DNA of 64,000 nucleotides from Hyphomicrobium sp. (GTDB taxonomy: Bacteria > Pseudomonadota > Alphaproteobacteria > Rhizobiales > Hyphomicrobiaceae): contig JASBTM010000008.1 of assembly GCA_030148425.1 (NCBI GenBank), positions 186,001 through 250,000 of the forward strand. Reading direction: 5' to 3'. A model generated the notes under the pieces. It was not told where the DNA came from and did not search any database. It saw nothing but the letters and a program-made list of their open reading frames with translations. The translations under genes were made by a program, and so were the position numbers. This document shows positions 18,957 through 28,288 of this stretch, one piece after another. Numbering within the stretch: the stretch's first letter is position 1; every line of letters starts with the position of its first letter.

Positions 18957-20297
18957 TTGCTCCTTTGGGGACGTTGGCGCGGCATCCGTCAAGAGGTCGT
19001 CGGGAATAGCGTGGGCCAAGAAAAATCAATCGTAATAACCGCCCGCCGGATCGCGCTTGCGCTGGCCACGATGGCGTTCGCCCTGCTTTTCGTCTCGGAA
19101 GTCGCCTCGGCGCAGAGCTGGTGGCCTTTCGGCGGTGGCGGTGACGATCGGGAACAAAACGACCGGCCGCCTGTGCCGCAGGAACCCGTGTATCGTGAGC
19201 CTCCGCCAGGGCCTCCTCCGTCACAGTCCCAGCCGCCACCACCTCCGAATTATTCCGCTCCTCCGGCATATCCATCGGCGCCCCCTGCCGCCGCAACCGC
19301 TCCGCCGCAGCCGGGAGCGCCGCCGCCAGCAGCGTCGAACCGGCCGAACAGGAATCCGATCTGCTTTCAGCTCGAGCAGCGGCTGGTGCAGGAAAACCAG
19401 AAGAGCGGCCAAACCCAGTCGGACCTGCCGCGCATCGAGGGCGAGATCCGTCAGCTCGAGCGTGTCGTCGATCAGACGCAGGCGCAGCTCGATCGCGGTT
19501 GCTACGAATATTTCCTTTTCACGAAGTCGCTGCGGAACACGCCGCAGTGCAAAGACCTCGCGCGCCAAGCCGATAGTTCGAAGCGGCGCCTGTCCGATCT
19601 CGACGCCAAGCGGCAGGACATCCTCGGATCGGCGGGACGCTCCTACCAGAACGACATCATCCGCGAGCTTGCCCGCAACAACTGCGGCTCGAACTATACC
19701 GACATGGCGCGGCGCGCCGGTGGTGACAGCGGCGGCATGTGGGAAGACGAGGAATCGAGCGGCGGCAATACCTGGAACCCGCGCGCTGCCAACGGTGCGC
19801 AGACCTATCGCACGCTTTGCGTCCGTCTCTGCGACGGCTTCTATTTCCCGGTGAGCTTCTCGACGCTGCCGAGCCACTTCGCGCAGGACGCCGAAATGTG
19901 CACCTCGCACTGCGCGGCGCCGACGGAGTTGTATTACTATCCAAATCCGGGCGGCACGGTCGAGCAGTCGGTCGCGCTTCAGAACCAGGAGCCGTACACC
20001 CGCCTGAAGTTCGCCTTCCGCTACCGCAAGGAATACGTGCAGGGCTGCTCGTGCAAGGCCGCCGAGTACGTTTCGCCGGAAGGCGACAAGAAAGCGGAAG
20101 CCGCTCCCGGCGGCGCGGCAGCCACCGCGCAACACGCCGAAGCCTCTTCGTGGCAATCGTCCGTTGGTGGCGCCTCGAACGCTCCGTCGAAAACTCCGGC
20201 GGCCGTTCAATCGGAACAGCTGCCTGACGCTCAGCCCGCGCCAGCGCCACCGGCCGATGCCGGCGGCTGGCAGACTCAGGCCGAGCCCGGGCAGTAA
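18957..20297 (+). CDS. DUF2865 domain-containing exported protein
   Basis: N-terminal signal, Pro-rich linker, 'TLCVRLCDGFYFPVSFSTLPSHFAQDAEMCTSHCAAPTELYYYPNPGG'; true start may be GTG near 19010. Confidence 0.8.
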   Translation: MLLWGRWRGIRQEVVGNSVGQEKSIVITARRIALALATMAFALLFVSEVASAQSWWPFGGGGDDREQNDRPPVPQEPVYREPPPGPPPSQSQPPPPPNYSAPPAYPSAPPAAATAPPQPGAPPPAASNRPNRNPICFQLEQRLVQENQKSGQTQSDLPRIEGEIRQLERVVDQTQAQLDRGCYEYFLFTKSLRNTPQCKDLARQADSSKRRLSDLDAKRQDILGSAGRSYQNDIIRELARNNCGSNYTDMARRAGGDSGGMWEDEESSGGNTWNPRAANGAQTYRTLCVRLCDGFYFPVSFSTLPSHFAQDAEMCTSHCAAPTELYYYPNPGGTVEQSVALQNQEPYTRLKFAFRYRKEYVQGCSCKAAEYVSPEGDKKAEAAPGGAAATAQHAEASSWQSSVGGASNAPSKTPAAVQSEQLPDAQPAPAPPADAGGWQTQAEPGQ

Positions 20298-20354
20298 ATC
20301 GGCGGCGGCTTCCCGGCACAGACCAGAGACCACCTAAGGCCGCACCGTGAGAGA

Positions 20355-22313
20355 TTACTCTTGCTCGGCGCGTTCGAGCAGCGCGGCGTCGTCCATCTCC
20401 TGACGCCGTGGCAGTTCGCCCGCAGCTTCGAGCGCGTGCACGAGATCCTCGCGCGCTTTCTCCGCCTGCCGCTGCCGCGCCCACAGGCTCGCGTAAAGCC
20501 CGTTCTTCGCGATGAGCTCGGCATGCGTCCCCTGCTCCGCGACGCGTCCCGCTTCGAACACCAAGATCATATCGGCATGGACAATCGTCGACAGCCGATG
20601 CGCGATGACGACCGTCGTCCGGTCCTTCGACACACGGTCGAGCGCGTCCTGAATTTCCTTCTCCGTATGGCTGTCGAGCGCACTCGTCGCTTCGTCGAGC
20701 AGCAGGATCGGCGGAGACTTCAAGATCGTCCGCGCGATTGCAACGCGTTGCTTCTCTCCGCCCGAAAGCTTGAGACCGCGCTCGCCGACCATCGTGTCGT
20801 AACCCTCCGGCAGAGTACGCACGAAATCGTCGATCTGCGCGAGCTTCGCCGCCGCATAAACCTCTTCGTCCGTCGCGTCCGCGCGGCCGTACTTGATGTT
20901 GTAGAAAATCGTATCGTTGAACAGCACGGTATCCTGCGGCACCACGCCGATCGCCGACCGCAGCGACCCTTGCGTCACGTCGCGAATGTCCTGGCCGTCG
21001 ATCAGAACGCGCCCGCTCGTTACGTCGTAGAAGCGTAGCAGCAGACGGCCGACCGTCGACTTGCCTGCCCCCGACGGCCCGACGATCGCGACCATCTTGC
21101 CCGCCGGAACTTCGAACGACACGTCCTTCAGGATGACGCGCTCAGGATCATAGCCGAACCGCACGTGATTGAAGGTGATAGACCCGCCCGAAATCGCCAG
21201 CGTCTTGGCGTCCGGCTTATCGGCGACCTCGGGATTCTGCTCGAGCACTTCCATCATGCGCTCGATGTCCGTCAGCCCCTGCTTGATCTCGCGATAGACC
21301 ATACCCATGAAATTGAGCGGCATGAAGAGCTGCAGCATGAGCAGGTTTACCATGGCGAAGTTGCCGACGGTCGCGTGCCCCGCAACAACATCGTTCGCCG
21401 ACATCACGAGGCAGAGTGTCAGCGCGATGGTGAAGATCACCGCTTGCCCCGAGTTGAGCACGGCCAGCGACGTGTAGCTCTTGATGCTCGCCTTCTCGTA
21501 AGACGCCATCGACCGGTCGTAGCGCGCCGCCTCGCGCTCCTCGGCGCCGAAGTATTTGACCGTCTCGTAGTTCAAGAGACTGTCGATGGCCTTGGTGTTG
21601 GCGTCCGTGTCGCTCTCGTTCATGGTCCGCCGAATGGACAGCCGCCAGTTCGTCGCCTGGATCGTGAACCACAGATACGCGACGATCATGCCGACGATGA
21701 CCACGATATAGCGCCAGTCGAACTCGTACGCGCACACCGCGATGATCATCAGAAATTCGACGATGGTCGGGATCAGCGTCATCAGCGCCATTCGGCTGAT
21801 GTTTTCAATCCCCGTCCGCCCCCGTTCGAGGACGCGCGTCAGCCCGCCTGTCTTGCGTTCCAGATGGAAGCGAAGCGACAGCCGGTGCATGTGCTCGAAC
21901 GTTGTCAGCGCGAGCTTCCTCACCGCGTGCATCGCGACGCGTGCGAACATGCCTTCTCGGATCTGCACGAGCAGCGACATCACGATCCGCGCGAGGCCAT
22001 AGAAAAACACGGCAAGCAGCGGCGCACCAATGAGCCACGGCAGCGTCTGGCTCGACGACACGTGGCCGCCCGAAGCCGCAACGAGCGCATCCGTCGCCCA
22101 CTTCAATGTAAATGGCACGCCCACCGTCACCGCCTTGGCGATGACGACGATAACGAACGACCACACGACCGTGCGGCGAAGATCCGGACGATCCTGCGGC
22201 CAGACGTACGGCCACAGAGCCCTCAAAACGCGCGATGTTTCGGTGGACGGAATGAAGCGCGCCAGAAACCCGCTCCGGGTCGCCGCGCGCTGGCTGTCAA
22301 AGGCACTTCGCAT
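20355..22313 (-). CDS. ABC transporter ATP-binding protein/permease, Atm1/ABCB7-type
   Basis: 'VAIVGPSGAGKSTVGRLLLRFYDV', 'LSGGEKQRVAIARTILKSPPILLLDEATSALD'; N-terminal TM region resembles Atm1-like exporters. Confidence 0.92.
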   Translation of the reverse strand: MRSAFDSQRAATRSGFLARFIPSTETSRVLRALWPYVWPQDRPDLRRTVVWSFVIVVIAKAVTVGVPFTLKWATDALVAASGGHVSSSQTLPWLIGAPLLAVFFYGLARIVMSLLVQIREGMFARVAMHAVRKLALTTFEHMHRLSLRFHLERKTGGLTRVLERGRTGIENISRMALMTLIPTIVEFLMIIAVCAYEFDWRYIVVIVGMIVAYLWFTIQATNWRLSIRRTMNESDTDANTKAIDSLLNYETVKYFGAEEREAARYDRSMASYEKASIKSYTSLAVLNSGQAVIFTIALTLCLVMSANDVVAGHATVGNFAMVNLLMLQLFMPLNFMGMVYREIKQGLTDIERMMEVLEQNPEVADKPDAKTLAISGGSITFNHVRFGYDPERVILKDVSFEVPAGKMVAIVGPSGAGKSTVGRLLLRFYDVTSGRVLIDGQDIRDVTQGSLRSAIGVVPQDTVLFNDTIFYNIKYGRADATDEEVYAAAKLAQIDDFVRTLPEGYDTMVGERGLKLSGGEKQRVAIARTILKSPPILLLDEATSALDSHTEKEIQDALDRVSKDRTTVVIAHRLSTIVHADMILVFEAGRVAEQGTHAELIAKNGLYASLWARQRQAEKAREDLVHALEAAGELPRRQEMDDAALLERAEQE

Positions 22314-22349
22314 TGCGCCTGAAATAGGGTCAAGCGCCCGGAAAGTCCA

Positions 22350-23972
22350 TCACCCGCGCTTTCTTGGGAGATAAAGCCGCTGGCACGGATAGATGAGGTT
22401 CGGATTTCGGATGATGTCGCGATTGGCGCGATAGATCCGCATGAAATACAGTCCGCTGCGATAATGGCGCAGCGCGATGCGCCACAAGCTGTCGCCCCCA
22501 GCGACGACATAGCGGCCCGGTAGCGTGATTTTTTGGCCCGCATACCGGCAGCGCCCCGACCGCTCCCGCCGCACCCAGCGCTTGACGACCGGTCCGCGGG
22601 CAACGTGATCATTACGTGCTTCGCGGACAAGCTCCGCTTCGTGCGGCGCCGATGACGCGGAGATCTTGTTGCCGGTAGGTGGCGGCGTAGCTGCGGCTGC
22701 TTCTGCTTTAGCCGCGGCGGCTGCCTTCGCCTGTTGCTCTTCAGCGATGCGTTGTCGCTCGGCGAGGTCCTTCGACTCGGCTTCCTTGGCCGCGGCCTCT
22801 TGCCGAGCTTTGTCCTCGGCTGCCTTGGCAGCCGCGATCTTTGCCGTTTCCTCGTCCACGATACGCTGCTTGTCTGCGGCTTCCCGTATGGCCGCCGCCT
22901 CGCGTGCGTTCTCTTCGGCTGCTCTCGCGGCGGCAGCTTTCGCCGCTTCTGCTTCGGCGAGACGCTGTTTTTCCGCGGCCTCGCGCTCGGCGGCCTCTTT
23001 CGCAGCTTTTTCTTCGTCCTGCTTCGCAGCCGCTACGCGGGCAGCTTCCTGGTCCGCCGCTTTTTTCGCAGCCTCAGCCAATGCCCGCTGATGCTCTTCC
23101 TCTTCGCGCCTGCGCTGCTCTTCCGCCTGCTGCTTCTCGGCAAGCTCGCGTTCTTTCGCAGCCTGCGCTGCCTGAGCCGCTTTCTCGGCGGCTTCCTGCT
23201 GAGCGTGCGCCGCGAGACGCGCTTCGTCGAGCCGCTTCTGCGCGTCCGCCTTGCGTTGTTCTTCCGCGAGACGCTGTTGATCGTCTATGCGCTTCGCCTC
23301 GGCTTCGAGACGTTCGCGCTCCTGACGCTGCTGCTCCTGAGCGAGCGCGGCGGCCTTCTCGTCCTCAGCTTTACGCTTTGCCGCATCCGCCAGCTCCTGA
23401 CGGTGCTTCGCCTCCGCCGCCTGCTTCGCCTGCACAGCCTTGATCGCCTCTTCGGCGTGCTCGCGAGCGGCCTCTGCGTCCTCTTCCTTCACATCTTGGA
23501 TCTTGCGGGCGATGTCGTCGCCACCGCCTCCGGGAGGCGCGATGGACAACCGCCGAATGATGACGTTCTGGAATTCGCGATTGGCGCGCGCCAACCAGTT
23601 TTGCAGCCGGTCCATGACCCCACCGTCCTGCGAGGGCGGATGATCGGCGGCATGTCCCGTGTTGCCGGACTCCCCGTCCACCTCGGGGCCTGGCAGCACG
23701 TCCGGAGTACCCTGAGCAGCCTGCGCGAACACCACCGGCCGGCTCCTCGCCGCACCCTCCAAGGTGTCCTCGTCGTCAACCGCCACCACGGTCCGAAATT
23801 TTCTGTCGATAACTGCGGGACGCTGGCCGGAATCCGGCCCCACGCGCTCGATTGCGGCGTCCAGCGGCAACGACAGCAGGCCCGCCGTAACGAGAAGTCC
23901 TGCAACCGCACCGGCACGCGCGCATCGAAATGCGGTTTTCCCTGCCGAATCTGAAGGTTCCCCGTCCTTCAT
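22350..23972 (-). CDS. LysM-domain protein with long Ala/Glu/Lys-rich (TolA-like) coiled coil
   Basis: C-terminal 'YVVAGGDSLWRIALRHYRSGLYFMRIYRANRDIIRNPNLIYPCQRLYLPRK' LysM; low-complexity helical middle. Confidence 0.85.
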   Translation of the reverse strand: MKDGEPSDSAGKTAFRCARAGAVAGLLVTAGLLSLPLDAAIERVGPDSGQRPAVIDRKFRTVVAVDDEDTLEGAARSRPVVFAQAAQGTPDVLPGPEVDGESGNTGHAADHPPSQDGGVMDRLQNWLARANREFQNVIIRRLSIAPPGGGGDDIARKIQDVKEEDAEAAREHAEEAIKAVQAKQAAEAKHRQELADAAKRKAEDEKAAALAQEQQRQERERLEAEAKRIDDQQRLAEEQRKADAQKRLDEARLAAHAQQEAAEKAAQAAQAAKERELAEKQQAEEQRRREEEEHQRALAEAAKKAADQEAARVAAAKQDEEKAAKEAAEREAAEKQRLAEAEAAKAAAARAAEENAREAAAIREAADKQRIVDEETAKIAAAKAAEDKARQEAAAKEAESKDLAERQRIAEEQQAKAAAAAKAEAAAATPPPTGNKISASSAPHEAELVREARNDHVARGPVVKRWVRRERSGRCRYAGQKITLPGRYVVAGGDSLWRIALRHYRSGLYFMRIYRANRDIIRNPNLIYPCQRLYLPRKRG

Positions 23973-24183
23973 AACATCGCCTTCTAGCCCCTATAATGAA
24001 GCTAAGCACACGTCTTCGGCTGGCGCTATGCCTGTACAAGGTGCGAAAGCGGATTGCCGCCGGGGCGTGACCTGAGGCTCACAAAAGTCCCAGGCCGCGC
24101 GGATCGTGCCGACGCCGCTGAGCATTTGGAAGGTGGGACGGAAGCCCCATATTGAGTGCTGATCGTTTGAGAACGGAATACAT

Positions 24184-24849
24184 ATGAACGAAATGACAAA
24201 AATGCCGGTCCCCAATCCGGCAAACGATAAGAATGAAATGACCTCTGTTTCCCCCGGAAAAATCGAAGGCGTCTGCGTTTATTGCGGCTCCGGCAAAGGG
24301 CTCGACAGCGCCTACGCAATCGCAGCGCGAAAGCTTGGCAAGGCGCTGGCCGATAACGGCATCCGCTTGATTTACGGCGGCGGCAGCCTCGGCTTGATGG
24401 GCGAAGTCGCCCGCGCGGCGCTCGGCGGCGGCGGCAAGGTCACGGGCATCATCCCCGAATTTCTCGGCAGCCGCGAGCATATGCTGAAAGATGTCGACGA
24501 ACTGATCGTCGTCGAGAACATGCACGTCCGAAAGCAATTGATGTTCGATCGCGCCGACGCGTTCGTGGCTCTGCCGGGCGGCGTCGGCACGCTCGAAGAG
24601 CTGGTAGAGCAGTTGACCTGGTCGCAGCTCGGCCGCCACGCCAAGCCGATCATCGTCGCCAACATCGACGGCTTCTGGAATCCCTTCCTGAAACTGCTCG
24701 ATCACATGAAGGAACAAACCTTCATTCGCCCGGGCCTCGACGTGCACTTCACCGTGGTCAATACGGCGGAGGAAATACTGCCTGCCATCCTCCGCTCCGC
24801 CGGACCGACCTCCGAGAGCAAGGAAGCGGAGTTGCTGCGGAAGTTCTGA
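24184..24849 (+). CDS. TIGR00730/LOG-family Rossmann fold protein
   Basis: 'VCVYCGSGKGLDSAYAIAARKLGKALADNGIRLIYGGGSLGLMGEVA', 'ALPGGVGTLEEL'. Confidence 0.95.
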   Translation: MNEMTKMPVPNPANDKNEMTSVSPGKIEGVCVYCGSGKGLDSAYAIAARKLGKALADNGIRLIYGGGSLGLMGEVARAALGGGGKVTGIIPEFLGSREHMLKDVDELIVVENMHVRKQLMFDRADAFVALPGGVGTLEELVEQLTWSQLGRHAKPIIVANIDGFWNPFLKLLDHMKEQTFIRPGLDVHFTVVNTAEEILPAILRSAGPTSESKEAELLRKF

Positions 24850-24868
24850 CACTGAGGCATAAGCAAAC

Positions 24869-25516
24869 ATGCGACAGCCCGAACCGCTACTTCGGTTAAG
24901 CCTCTCCGCGCTCGTGTTGGTTGTCGCGTGGTCGCTTCCCACCTTAGCTGGCGACATCTCACCGGCAGGTCAGAAGCTCGCGCAAAAACTCGACAGCTTC
25001 GATGTCGAGACGCATTGGCCGGCTCATATGCACGTCAACTGGGAGACCGGCGACCCTGACGGCAAGCCTGAAAAGGGAACTGGCGTACACACGCACTGCA
25101 GCGCGTTCGTCGCGTCAGCAGCGAAGCAGCTCGGCGTTTATATTTTGCGTCCGCCCGAGCACGGCCAAGTGTTGCTCGCGAACGCTCAGAACGAATGGCT
25201 GGAAGGCGAAGGCGCGGCTCAGGGCTGGCGGCGCTTGAAAAGCGGGCAGGAGGCCGAGGACGAAGCCAACAAGGGTCAGCTCGTTGTCGCGTCTTATCAT
25301 AATCATCACGATAACAAGCCGGGCCATATCGCCATCGTCCGCCCCAGCACGAAGGGCGCCGAAGCGATTACAGAAGAAGGCCCGGACATGGTTCAGGCAG
25401 GATCGCACAATTACAACGTCGTCAGCGCCAGGAAGGGCTTTGCCGGGCATCCTGCCGCCTGGCGCAACAACGAAATCGAATACTTCGCCCACGACCTCGC
25501 CCTCGGCTCGAACTGA
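24869..25516 (+). CDS. exported putative NlpC/P60/CHAP-like protein
   Basis: signal peptide; 'GTGVHTHCSAFVASAAKQLG' and 'NKPGHIAIVRPS' arranged as Cys/His of papain-like folds. Confidence 0.6.
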   Translation: MRQPEPLLRLSLSALVLVVAWSLPTLAGDISPAGQKLAQKLDSFDVETHWPAHMHVNWETGDPDGKPEKGTGVHTHCSAFVASAAKQLGVYILRPPEHGQVLLANAQNEWLEGEGAAQGWRRLKSGQEAEDEANKGQLVVASYHNHHDNKPGHIAIVRPSTKGAEAITEEGPDMVQAGSHNYNVVSARKGFAGHPAAWRNNEIEYFAHDLALGSN

Positions 25517-25604
25517 ACCCCGGCCAGCGCGACATCGCGGTCCATCCTCACTAAAAATTACCGGGCTCCATTGCGAGCGGCCCCGTTCCCTCTTATCAGC
25601 GCTT

Positions 25605-26582
25605 ATGGCCAAGACGACTGTAGAACCGCCCCCTCCCGTTGCCCGCGTCAGCGATGCCGATATTGCCGGTTACGTTAACCGCATGCGGGCCGGCGAGCGC
25701 CGCGCTATAGCAACCGTAATCACCGAGCTCGAACGCCTCTCGGCAGCAGCGCCCGGACTGCTGAAAGCGCTCCAGCCGCATCTCGGACATTCCCTCGTTG
25801 TCGGCTTCACCGGACCGCCCGGCGCTGGAAAATCGACCCTCGTCAACGCCGTCATCGCGCAGCTTCGCCAGCGCGGCCAGAGCGTCGGCGTGATCGCGGT
25901 CGATCCGTCGAGCCCTATCTCCGGCGGCGCGATCCTCGGCGACCGCATCCGCATGACGGCGGCCCTTGACGACGACGGCGTGTTCGTCCGCTCGCTCGCC
26001 TCGCGCGGCTATCTCGGCGGACTTTCCCCAGCAGCCGTCCGCATCGTCGATGCGCTCGACGGCGCCGGTTTCGACATCGTGCTGCTCGAGACGGTCGGCA
26101 CCGGCCAGAACGAAATCGACGTCGCGGAGGTCGCCGACATCCGCGTCGTGATCGCGGCTCCGGGGCTAGGCGACGATATCCAGGCCATGAAATCCGGCCT
26201 ACTCGAAATCGCCGACATCATCGTCGTCAACAAGGCCGACCGCCCCGGCGCGGACCAGACGATGCATCAGCTAATCGGCGCGCTGTCGATCCGCGCCATG
26301 CAGTCGGACAAGGTTCCGGTGCTGAAGACCAGCGCCCTCACCGGCGACGGCATCGCGGAACTCGTCGCGGCCTTCGACGCCATCGGCAAACGCGTCGCCT
26401 CCGAAAGCGCCATCAACCGCCGGCGCCGCCGGGCGCGCTATCTGATCGCTCGCGCCGCGGCGGACATCGTCGCCGCACGCATCAAGAGCGGCGGCAAGGA
26501 CGGCCTCGACCCGCTCGCCGACGCCGTGCTCTCCGGCACCATGACACCCGACAAAGCCGCCCGCCGACTTCTCGAATCCTAG
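25605..26582 (+). CDS. meaB: methylmalonyl-CoA mutase-associated GTPase
   Basis: 'VGFTGPPGAGKSTLVNAVIAQLRQRGQSVGVIAVDPSSPISGGAILGDRIRM', 'ETVGTGQNEIDVAE'. Confidence 0.95.
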   Translation: MAKTTVEPPPPVARVSDADIAGYVNRMRAGERRAIATVITELERLSAAAPGLLKALQPHLGHSLVVGFTGPPGAGKSTLVNAVIAQLRQRGQSVGVIAVDPSSPISGGAILGDRIRMTAALDDDGVFVRSLASRGYLGGLSPAAVRIVDALDGAGFDIVLLETVGTGQNEIDVAEVADIRVVIAAPGLGDDIQAMKSGLLEIADIIVVNKADRPGADQTMHQLIGALSIRAMQSDKVPVLKTSALTGDGIAELVAAFDAIGKRVASESAINRRRRRARYLIARAAADIVAARIKSGGKDGLDPLADAVLSGTMTPDKAARRLLES

Positions 26583-26592
26583 CCGAACGTCA

Positions 26593-26684
26593 CGTCATCC
26601 CAGCGAAGGCCGGGATCTGTCCAAGCCTCAAAGATTCGCGACAACCATCCGCTTGGACGGATCCCCGCCTACGCGGGGATGACG
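26593..26684. repeat. composite intergenic palindromic (REP-like) repeat
   Basis: CGTCATCCCAGCGAAGGCCGGGATCTGTCCAAGC ... GCTTGGACGGATCCCCGCCTACGCGGGGATGACG inverted copies. Confidence 0.8.
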
Positions 26685-26720
26685 TTGTGGAAAAAGGGCG
26701 CCCACCGACTTTCCTCAAAT

Positions 26721-26870
26721 GTCATCCTCGGCTTCATGCCGAGGATCCATCACGCCTCGCGCACCGACTGCCGGTGCTTGTCGTGGATGGCCGCCTGCGC
26801 GGCCACGACGTTGTGGAGAACGACAGGCCTCTCCCCATACCGTCATCCCGGCGAAGGCCGGGATCCAGTC
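26721..26870. repeat. intergenic palindromic repeats, three sub-units
   Basis: GTCATCCTCGGCTTCATGCCGAGGATC; CGTGGATGGCCGCCTGCGCGGCCACGACG; CGTCATCCCGGCGAAGGCCGGGATCCAGTC. Confidence 0.8.
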
Positions 26871-27016
26871 GACTATCGGCTATGAAGAAACCGCTTGCCT
26901 GTCTGGGTGCCGACCTCCGTCGACATGACGGAGAATACGAAACGCCCGCCCTCAACCAAAGATAACGATGCATGACTCGCGCTTCCGCGCCGAACGCGTG
27001 TCGAAAGCGTCTCTAA

Positions 27017-28015
27017 TTAAAGCCACCGTCTCTGCTTGAAGTAGAGATACGGCAGGATCGCGGAAACAACCATCAGGCCCAGCGCGAAGGGATAGCCGAA
27101 CAACCACTTCAGCTCCGGCATATCCTCAAAGTTCATGCCGTAGATCGATGCGACGAGCGTCGGCGGCAGGAACACCACAGCGGCAACGGAGAAGATCTTG
27201 ATGATCTGGTTCTGCTGCAGGTTGATGAGGCCCAGCGTCGCGTCGAGCAGGAAGTTTACTTTGCTCGACAGGAACGTCGCCTGATCGGTCAACGCGACGA
27301 CGTCGCGATACAAAACTTTCGTTCGCGCCTTCGCGTCCTTCGTCACCTTCTTGTCGGCCTGTTGGTCGACATTGGAATGATAGGTCAGCACGCGATTGAT
27401 GCTGACGAGACTTTCGCGCACTTTTGTCAGCAGGTCGCCATCCTGACCGATCTGCTCGATGGCCGTCTGCAAATCATCGCTCGACGGAGCCGCTTTCATC
27501 TTGCCTTTGCGGAACACCTGCCGCGAGACTTGATCGATATTCGTGCCCACGCGTTCCAACGCGTCCGCCAAGCGATCGAGCTGCGACTCGATGAGGCCCA
27601 TCATGATCTGCTCGCCGTTGGCGACGGGCAGATTGTTCGGTCGCTGCGCCCGGGTGACGAAATTGGCGAAGGCCTTGGGTTCCGCATAGCGCATCGTCAC
27701 CAGCGTGCTGCCCTTGAGCACGAACGTTATCGGCGAGTTGATCGGCTCGTCGCTTTCGAGCGAGGAAACAGCCGTCAACGTCATGAACTCGGCGCCGTCT
27801 TCCTGATAAAGCCGGGCTGAGACTTCAATCTCCTGCATTTCCTCGCGCGTTGGCAGCGCGATGCCGAGAAGCTGCTCGACGTAGCGGTTGTCCTGCGGCG
27901 CCGGGTTATAGAGATCGATCCAGACAGACGATCCGAGCGAAAAGACGCCGTCCGGAGGAATGCCTTCCTGCTCCAGGACGATGTGTGAATTTTCGCGGCG
28001 GTAGCTGCGCAACAT
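27017..28015 (-). CDS. corA: magnesium/cobalt transporter CorA
   Basis: 'LPPTLVASIYGMNFEDMPELKWLFGYPFALGLMVVSAILPYLYFKQRRWL' contains the GMN signature. Confidence 0.93.
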   Translation of the reverse strand: MLRSYRRENSHIVLEQEGIPPDGVFSLGSSVWIDLYNPAPQDNRYVEQLLGIALPTREEMQEIEVSARLYQEDGAEFMTLTAVSSLESDEPINSPITFVLKGSTLVTMRYAEPKAFANFVTRAQRPNNLPVANGEQIMMGLIESQLDRLADALERVGTNIDQVSRQVFRKGKMKAAPSSDDLQTAIEQIGQDGDLLTKVRESLVSINRVLTYHSNVDQQADKKVTKDAKARTKVLYRDVVALTDQATFLSSKVNFLLDATLGLINLQQNQIIKIFSVAAVVFLPPTLVASIYGMNFEDMPELKWLFGYPFALGLMVVSAILPYLYFKQRRWL

Positions 28016-28288
28016 GGAGGTCTCTCTCGGTTGGGGCGGCCGCGCAACCATCCGAACCGCCTTCGATCAGACGCTCCGGTCGGATGCCGGCGAAATCGAA
28101 GTATCACTTCGACTGTCGCAGTCCATGGTCGTTGGTCCTTGTCTCCGGCCCGTCGGAGCAGCGAGTCTATGCCGAGGGTGCCGAGTCGGCGCGACCCTAC
28201 CGTTGGCGGCCGGGTTTTTCCAGTCAGCGCCGCCTGCGGCCGAGTTGCGTTTATATGACTATTCCGTGACGATCCAGCCCTAAAACCT

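Noticed and set aside
21165-23954. Long plus-strand ORFs (385 aa, 406 aa) antisense to the ABC transporter and LysM genes
   Set aside because: Shadow ORFs over recognised minus-strand genes, composition dominated by Arg/His or Leu/Phe.
26593-26870. Possible CRISPR array
   Set aside because: Repeat units are palindromic, of several types, irregularly spaced and in both orientations; no cas genes in the window.
28016-28270. Known M-box or cobalamin riboswitch upstream of corA
   Set aside because: Characteristic conserved core sequences not recognised; kept only as an unclassified structured leader.
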